Source of the DNA: JAEZPW01 sp035629075
GTDB lineage: Bacteria > Acidobacteriota > Terriglobia > Terriglobales > Acidobacteriaceae
NCBI GenBank assembly: GCA_035629075.1
Contig: DASPIK010000094.1
Span: 116,874-180,873 of the forward strand
Direction: 5' to 3'
Length of the DNA: 64,000 nucleotides
Shown: one piece after another, positions 59,785-64,000 of the stretch
How the letters are laid out: the number at the start of each line of letters is the position of its first letter
Position numbering within the stretch: the first letter of the stretch is position 1
Translations under genes and position numbers: made by a program
Notes under the pieces: generated by a model
The model's database searches: none
What the model was told of the DNA's origin: nothing
The model's input: the letters and a program-made list of their open reading frames with translations, nothing else

Positions 59785-60549
59785 TCAATGTGTTGGTGAC
59801 TCCGACTGCACGACAGGTGGGCGCTCAGGCAGTACCTGGGGCGTGTTCTTCCACTCCGGACGGAAGAATGCATGCAGGGTGGCGCCACCAACGATGACAA
59901 ATCCTAGGCCGATCACCAGGCAGACATAGCCGAACTTGCGCCGAGCCTGATCGCCGACGGTGATGCCCCACTTCGCAGCAAACAGCCACAGTCCGTAAGC
60001 GAAGTGCCACGAAGCCGCAACGATGCCCGTGATGTAGAACGCAAGAGCGAGGGGATGCTGCAGTTCCTGCTGTACCTTCCAGAATGCCGCATCTGGATTC
60101 GTGAACAGGTGAACACCCGTAAATCGCATCGTGTACGTGTGCCAAATGATGTACGCAAATGCGATGATACCGGTCCATCGCTGCGCGAGGTACATGCGAT
60201 TTCCGACCCAGGGATAATCGCCTGTGTTCGATTCACCGCGGTACCAGATGTAAACGCCGTACAGCGAGTGAAACAGGATGGGGATATAAATGCCGAAAAC
60301 TTCGAGCCAGATAGCAAACGGTAGCCCGGTCAGGAACTTAACCTGATCGCCATACGCCCACGGACCATTAGTCGCGAAAGCGTTAGATAGGAAGTGCTCG
60401 ACCAGAAAAGCGCCGACGGGAACGATGCCGCTCAGAGAATGCAGCCGGCGCAGTAAGAACGAACGCCCCTGTCCGGCGCGCAATGGCGGGACTCCGGCAG
60501 GGATTCTGGCCGAGCTGTTCTCGACCGGACGACCAACTGTTGTCGCCAC
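59785..60549 (-). CDS. sdhC: Succinate dehydrogenase cytochrome b558-type anchor SdhC
   Basis: This 254-aa membrane subunit binds heme b and quinone. Five hydrophobic segments are visible, with candidate heme His in LRRLHSLSGIVPVGAFLVEH, PILFHSLYGVYI and IIWHTYTMRFTGVHLF, and later SWHFAYGLWLF. It is the single-anchor type. GTG 60549 is the start, with AAGGAG seven bases upstream; the longer frame lacks a good site. It is first in the sdhC-sdhA-sdhB operon. Diheme content is inferred from the family only. Confidence 0.93.
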   Translation of the reverse strand: MATTVGRPVENSSARIPAGVPPLRAGQGRSFLLRRLHSLSGIVPVGAFLVEHFLSNAFATNGPWAYGDQVKFLTGLPFAIWLEVFGIYIPILFHSLYGVYIWYRGESNTGDYPWVGNRMYLAQRWTGIIAFAYIIWHTYTMRFTGVHLFTNPDAAFWKVQQELQHPLALAFYITGIVAASWHFAYGLWLFAAKWGITVGDQARRKFGYVCLVIGLGFVIVGGATLHAFFRPEWKNTPQVLPERPPVVQSESPTH

Positions 60550-60766
60550 GGAACAACTCCTTCGGATGATTACCTTAGAATGTGAAGCTTCACGCGAATT
60601 ATGGTTCCCGGGTAAGCAGAGTGTCAAGCAAATCTGACCTCACATGGCCGTGTGAGGTGACGCACACACCCTTTGTTTACCCGAATTCCGCATTTATTCA
60701 GCGCGTGTACTTTAAAAGATGAATACGCCAGCCACTAGGACGCTCTAATAACAGTGCGAAATGTAC

Positions 60767-61423
60767 TCAGCTCCGCGCTTGCTGATTCTCGCACCAGCGA
60801 AGAAACTTTTCGAACGCCTGGCCTCTGTGGCTGATGGAGGTTTTCTCGGCAGCGCTCAATTCTGCGAAAGTCTTATCGAACACTTCCACATAGAAGAGCG
60901 GGTCGTAGCCGAAGCCCTGAGTACCTTTGGGTTCGTGCAGGATAGTACCTTTCACTTCGCCCCGAAACACGGCAACCGTTCTGCCGTCGCGCGCCGCCGC
61001 GATCGCACAGACAAACCGTGCTGTGCGGCGCTCAGGTGGAACGCCGGACAACTCCCGCAGTAGCCTGTCGTTGTTGGCCGCATCGTCTGAGTTTGTGTGT
61101 GTTGCTGCATCAACACCGTTCTCATCGGCTGCGTAACGCGCCGAGCGAACGCCGGGCGCACCGTTCAGGGCGTCAACGCGCAATCCCGAGTCATCCGCCA
61201 GCACGAGTTCGCCCTTCGCAAACCTGCTGTAGTGCTCCGCCTTCTTGCATGCGTTCGCCTCGAAAGTAGGCGCGTCTTCACGAGGTGTTGGGATAAGGTG
61301 GAAGTCAGGTACGGGCGCAATGTCCAGCCCGTGCAAAGAGGCTGCGGCGGAAAAGTCGCGCAACTTGCCGCGGTTCGATGTTGCAATGAGTACGACTCGC
61401 CGTTTCTTCGTGCCGGGTTCCAT
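60767..61423 (-). CDS. rdgB: XTP/dITP diphosphatase RdgB (HAM1 family)
   Basis: This 218-aa enzyme removes non-canonical purine triphosphates (dITP, XTP) from the nucleotide pool. Motifs are ATSNRGKLRDF (about 14-24), PTFEANACKKAEHY, LADDSGLRVDALNGAPGVRS with the metal and base ligands, GTQGFGYDPLFYVE and ISHRGQAFEKF. ATG 61423 is preferred over a longer frame to 61477, since the protein then begins at the usual distance. It lies 343 bp downstream of sdhC's partner unit on the same strand, probably separate. Confidence 0.95.
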   Translation of the reverse strand: MEPGTKKRRVVLIATSNRGKLRDFSAAASLHGLDIAPVPDFHLIPTPREDAPTFEANACKKAEHYSRFAKGELVLADDSGLRVDALNGAPGVRSARYAADENGVDAATHTNSDDAANNDRLLRELSGVPPERRTARFVCAIAAARDGRTVAVFRGEVKGTILHEPKGTQGFGYDPLFYVEVFDKTFAELSAAEKTSISHRGQAFEKFLRWCENQQARS

Positions 61424-61543
61424 TCTGTACGTGATTTTATCGGATACTGGTCTCGCGAGAGCAGCGCGGCTTCCCAATCCCCCCGGAAGCAGAAGGAACG
61501 GGAACGGTCTTCTGCCGTCCCCGGTTCAATACAATACAGTTCG

Positions 61544-62833
61544 CTATTCCTGCCAGTTCTCCATGAACTTCTGGTCCGTACGCTTTCCGTTCTTCTGCTC
61601 GAGAGCTTGAAATATGGCCCGTAGTTGTTCGTAAGGAAACGTCCCGATGATCATGCGGTTATTGATAATCATCGTGGGAGTCGATCGAATGCCGTGCGCG
61701 TACTTATCAGAGGTCTTCTCGTATTCCGCGCCGGTGTTGATGATCTGGAGTACGCGGGCCCTGGTGTTTTCGTCCGTCAGAGCGCCCTCCACGCCGTAGC
61801 GACGGGACAGTTCGCGACGCCACTCAGGCTTCTTCGCCGATTCGAAGTTGATGAATATCTCGTGGTGCATTGCTTGGAACTTCCTTGGATCATGAGCCGC
61901 CATCAACGCCAGTTCACAGGCACCGGGATGCTTGTCTTTGTCTACCACCGTGTTGCAGCCTTTCTCCAAGGGAAAGAACTGGAATGCGATGTTGATCTTG
62001 CCCTTGAACTCCTGGCTCAATCGTTCGAGTTGCTCGTTGAGGTATTTGCAATCGGGACAAAGAAAATCGGCGTATTCGATGACTTGGATCGGTGCATCCT
62101 CAAACTTCTCGGTCGATTTCACAAGCCAATAAGGCGAGACAACACTCGGTGTCTTGACCGTGGGCAGATTGAAGTACTGCTGTACGATTTCTGACGCAAC
62201 GCCGCCAGACTGCGCCTGCTTAGTCGCGTCGTGGTACAGCCGAAGCCCATATGCCCCGGCAACCATGAGCACTGCGAAAGTCGCAAGGTACTTAGGCGAC
62301 GGACGAACGTACCGTGAAATAAACGACGCCTCGCGCCCGTCGATTCCGTACCTCCAGAAGAGCACGAAGCTCATGATTGAGAACAAATAGTAGCCGCTGC
62401 ACAGCACACAAAGGCTCTTGAGATAAAACACCGAAAAAAGCAGCAGAGACACAACGCCGATTACGTTCAACAGGGCGATGCTCTTGTTCGTGCGCTCGAA
62501 CTCCGCGGACGGGAACAACGCTCCCATCGAAACCAGTGCGCCTGTGAAAAGTCCGAAATAGCCGAGCGGAACGCCAGCGATCGCCGCGATCATCGAATAA
62601 GCCGAACTATTGCAGTTGAAGAATGAGTTGATGTCGCAGAACGAGCCTTCGTAAATGGAGGTCGGATAGTTTGCCTGGAAGAAATGCCGAATCGTCAGCA
62701 CTGAGAAGACAATCATGCCCAGGCCTGAGATAAAGCTCAGTACGCGCTTCCAGGAGAATCCGGAAACTGTGAGAGATTGCGGTGACTCGGGATCGAGTGT
62801 CGCGACGTGTTCAACTTCTGCGGCTACCTGCAT
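61544..62833 (-). CDS. Fusion of vitamin K epoxide reductase and DsbA-like thioredoxin domain
   Basis: This 429-aa protein joins two halves of a disulfide-forming system. The VKOR half (about 25-185) has four or five helices, the loop cysteines in SFCDINSFFNCNSSAYS and the active CxxC in CVLCSGYYLFS. The C-terminal thioredoxin fold (about 225-425) has CPDC in VIEYADFLCPDCKYLNEQL and the cis-Pro region RSTPTMIINNRMIIG. It should oxidise periplasmic proteins and pass electrons to quinone. The length and order match known bacterial VKOR-Trx fusions. The start is ATG 62833. Confidence 0.9.
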   Translation of the reverse strand: MQVAAEVEHVATLDPESPQSLTVSGFSWKRVLSFISGLGMIVFSVLTIRHFFQANYPTSIYEGSFCDINSFFNCNSSAYSMIAAIAGVPLGYFGLFTGALVSMGALFPSAEFERTNKSIALLNVIGVVSLLLFSVFYLKSLCVLCSGYYLFSIMSFVLFWRYGIDGREASFISRYVRPSPKYLATFAVLMVAGAYGLRLYHDATKQAQSGGVASEIVQQYFNLPTVKTPSVVSPYWLVKSTEKFEDAPIQVIEYADFLCPDCKYLNEQLERLSQEFKGKINIAFQFFPLEKGCNTVVDKDKHPGACELALMAAHDPRKFQAMHHEIFINFESAKKPEWRRELSRRYGVEGALTDENTRARVLQIINTGAEYEKTSDKYAHGIRSTPTMIINNRMIIGTFPYEQLRAIFQALEQKNGKRTDQKFMENWQE

Positions 62834-63071
62834 GTATCCTCGCCACGGGCTTGTTATGGGTGAGCGACTCGAAGCTACGACTGCGAATGCCAAACAGGCT
62901 GTGACTCACAACACTTGGGCAAGTGATTGTCAGAGGAAAACCGACGGTGCGCTTCGGATCAGACAGCCTGATAAAAATTCAGCACCAAAAAGTTGAACAA
63001 CTTGAGAGAAGCACTTTCGCAATCCTACGCTCTGTGTTTATAATCTGACTGCGGACGTCAACGACGTATGC

Positions 63072-63148
63072 GCGCCCTTAGCTCAGTTGGATAGAGCGTC
63101 TGGCTACGAACCAGAAGGTCGGGTGTTCGAATCACTCAGGGCGCGCCA
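63072..63148 (+). tRNA. tRNA-Arg (anticodon ACG)
   Basis: The acceptor GCGCCCT pairs with AGGGCGC. The anticodon stem TCTGG/CCAGA encloses CTACGAA, giving ACG (A34 expected to become inosine and read CGU, CGC and CGA). The T arm GGGTG-TTCGAAT-CACTC has one G-U pair. Discriminator G and CCA follow. Confidence 0.95.
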
Positions 63149-63295
63149 TTTCTGTTTCTGCACCCTCCATAGCACACGCCCCTCATCAAGGTTCACAGCT
63201 CGCTATAGTTCACTGCATCGGTTTCATTTCGCGCTCTCCGTTCCTTCACGAAGGTCTCGGTATGCGCCGCAAGTGACATCTGTTGCGCAAAACAA

Positions 63296-63318
63296 AAAGC
63301 CCGCAGACCGCGGGCTTT
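63296..63318 (-). terminator. Terminator after the S41 protease gene
   Basis: AAAGCCCGC pairs perfectly with GCGGGCTTT around five bases; on the minus strand TTTTTGTTTT continues. It is about 20 bases past the stop at 63339. Confidence 0.9.
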
Positions 63319-63338
63319 GATGAGGCCGAATTAGCTCG

Positions 63339-64000
63339 TTACCGATTGGCTCCAATGCCGCGAGCGGCTGCTTTTTCGGCGATGATTTTGCGTGCATTGT
63401 CGGCGAGTTCTTTTGCTTTCGGGAGCAACTCGAGAGCCTTCTGCACGTCGGGGTCAGCTTCCGCCGACACCTTCAGGCCTTCCTGCTGGCCGAAGGCGTC
63501 TACAAAGATCTCCGTCTTTATCCGGGAGCGGAGCCAGTCATTGTTTTCCATCAGATCGGCTTCCGTGTAAGCGATCTTCTGCTCGTCGAGGAACCTGCGG
63601 AAGTCCTGCATGACAGGCTCGTCAACCTGGAAGTTCTTGGGGATCTGCTTGCCTGTTGTGTATCGTTTGCCGAAGTTGAAGAATGCATACTTCTGCAGCA
63701 GCGTGTCCTGGAAGCGATTCGTCTTTTGTTCCTCAAGTTTGACGTCGGGAGTGATACCTCCACCGCCATAAACGGGACGCCCGCTGTCGGTCGTTTTCAC
63801 TTCGCGATTCTGCTGGTTCTTCTCGTTCGTTTCGTGATTGTAGTAGTAGTCATAAAGCGAAACACCCGCGTACTCACGCTGGATCAGACGACCGCTAGGC
63901 GTGTAGTACTTTGCCGTGGTCAGTGCCAGGCCCGTGTTTTCAGACAGCGGGTAAACCGTCTGCACCAGTCCCTTGCCGAAAGTCGTTTCTCCGACGACCA
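63339..64000 (-). CDS. S41-family carboxy-terminal processing protease, C-terminal part (cut by window edge)
   Basis: The frame enters from the right edge and has no start in the window. Visible parts are VVGETTFGKGLVQTVYPL, whose Lys is the catalytic base of the family; the substrate strand KYYTPSGRLIQREYAG; and GGGGITPDVKLEEQK. A helical C-terminal extension of about 130 residues follows (FRRFLDEQKIAYTEADL, LLPKAKELADNARKIIAEKA). The catalytic Ser and any PDZ domain lie outside. It probably is a periplasmic tail-specific protease; substrates are unknown. Confidence 0.92.
   Translation of the reverse strand, partial: VVGETTFGKGLVQTVYPLSENTGLALTTAKYYTPSGRLIQREYAGVSLYDYYYNHETNEKNQQNREVKTTDSGRPVYGGGGITPDVKLEEQKTNRFQDTLLQKYAFFNFGKRYTTGKQIPKNFQVDEPVMQDFRRFLDEQKIAYTEADLMENNDWLRSRIKTEIFVDAFGQQEGLKVSAEADPDVQKALELLPKAKELADNARKIIAEKAAARGIGANR

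Noticed and set aside
1..64000. CRISPR array, prophage or insertion sequence
   Set aside because: No regular direct repeats with spacers, no transposase, integrase or phage structural genes were seen on either strand.

Overview
The window is a chromosomal segment of a bacterium that looks like an Acidobacteriota member (class Terriglobia, Koribacter/Acidobacteriaceae type). This is inferred from family content. There is a VWFA-related protein of the acidobacterial type, a long Asp-box (VPS10/BNR-like) secreted protein, TIG/NHL and PQQ beta-propeller proteins, a YpdA-type reductase, many secreted proteins of unknown role, moderately high GC, and several TTG or GTG starts. There are no rRNA genes, CRISPR arrays, insertion sequences or prophage genes. 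Four tRNA genes (Ala-CGC, Leu-UAA, Gly-CCC, Arg-ACG) and one small SRP RNA were found by reading their folds.

Layout. 1-5.6 kb: end of an efflux-adaptor operon, a BrkB-like membrane protein, tRNA-Ala, a frameshifted acyltransferase-3 gene with a nine-G tract, then an Mla-type ATPase coupled to mobA. 5.8-16.8 kb: a BON lipoprotein; a lipid and nucleotide block (gpsA-plsY-thpR-cinA); a TIG/NHL protein; yacG-pgpA; rimO; a transglutaminase-like membrane protein. 16.9-22.2 kb: SRP RNA, fabH, fumC, a PQQ propeller and ypdA. 22.3-26.6 kb: secreted or accessory genes (GH99-like lipoprotein, Ig-repeat protein, frameshifted VWFA-related gene). 26.8-36.2 kb: ssb, an orphan thiS, an autoregulated-looking MerR gene, ribBA, a phosphate transporter pair, small membrane proteins and an oxidoreductase. 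36.2-48.1 kb: purine permease, GH20 hexosaminidase, phosphodiesterase, CelD-like acetyltransferase, SprT-like protease, a three-gene envelope module and uvrA. 48.3-64 kb: cytochrome oxidase subunit III, the Asp-box protein, a thioesterase ending in a palindromic repeat, pdxS, a TRIC channel, an M19 dipeptidase, the sdhC-sdhA-(small ORF)-sdhB operon, rdgB, a VKOR-DsbA fusion, tRNA-Arg and the C-terminal part of an S41 protease.

How genes work together. gpsA and plsY supply and acylate glycerol-3-phosphate; pgpA and fabH act elsewhere in phospholipid and fatty-acid synthesis. sdhCAB and fumC are consecutive TCA steps, and subunit III belongs to the terminal oxidase. The DUF47 and Pit genes form a classic phosphate-uptake pair.

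The most interesting leads are modest. They are a possible phase-variable acyltransferase; a ThiS with residues after its GlyGly; a 23-bp perfect palindrome on the merR promoter; a ribBA whose cyclohydrolase II half lacks the usual active-site block; an unannotated-size membrane ORF inside the sdh operon; and an acetyltransferase that appears to start at CTG. I did not find a clearly new defence or mobile system.
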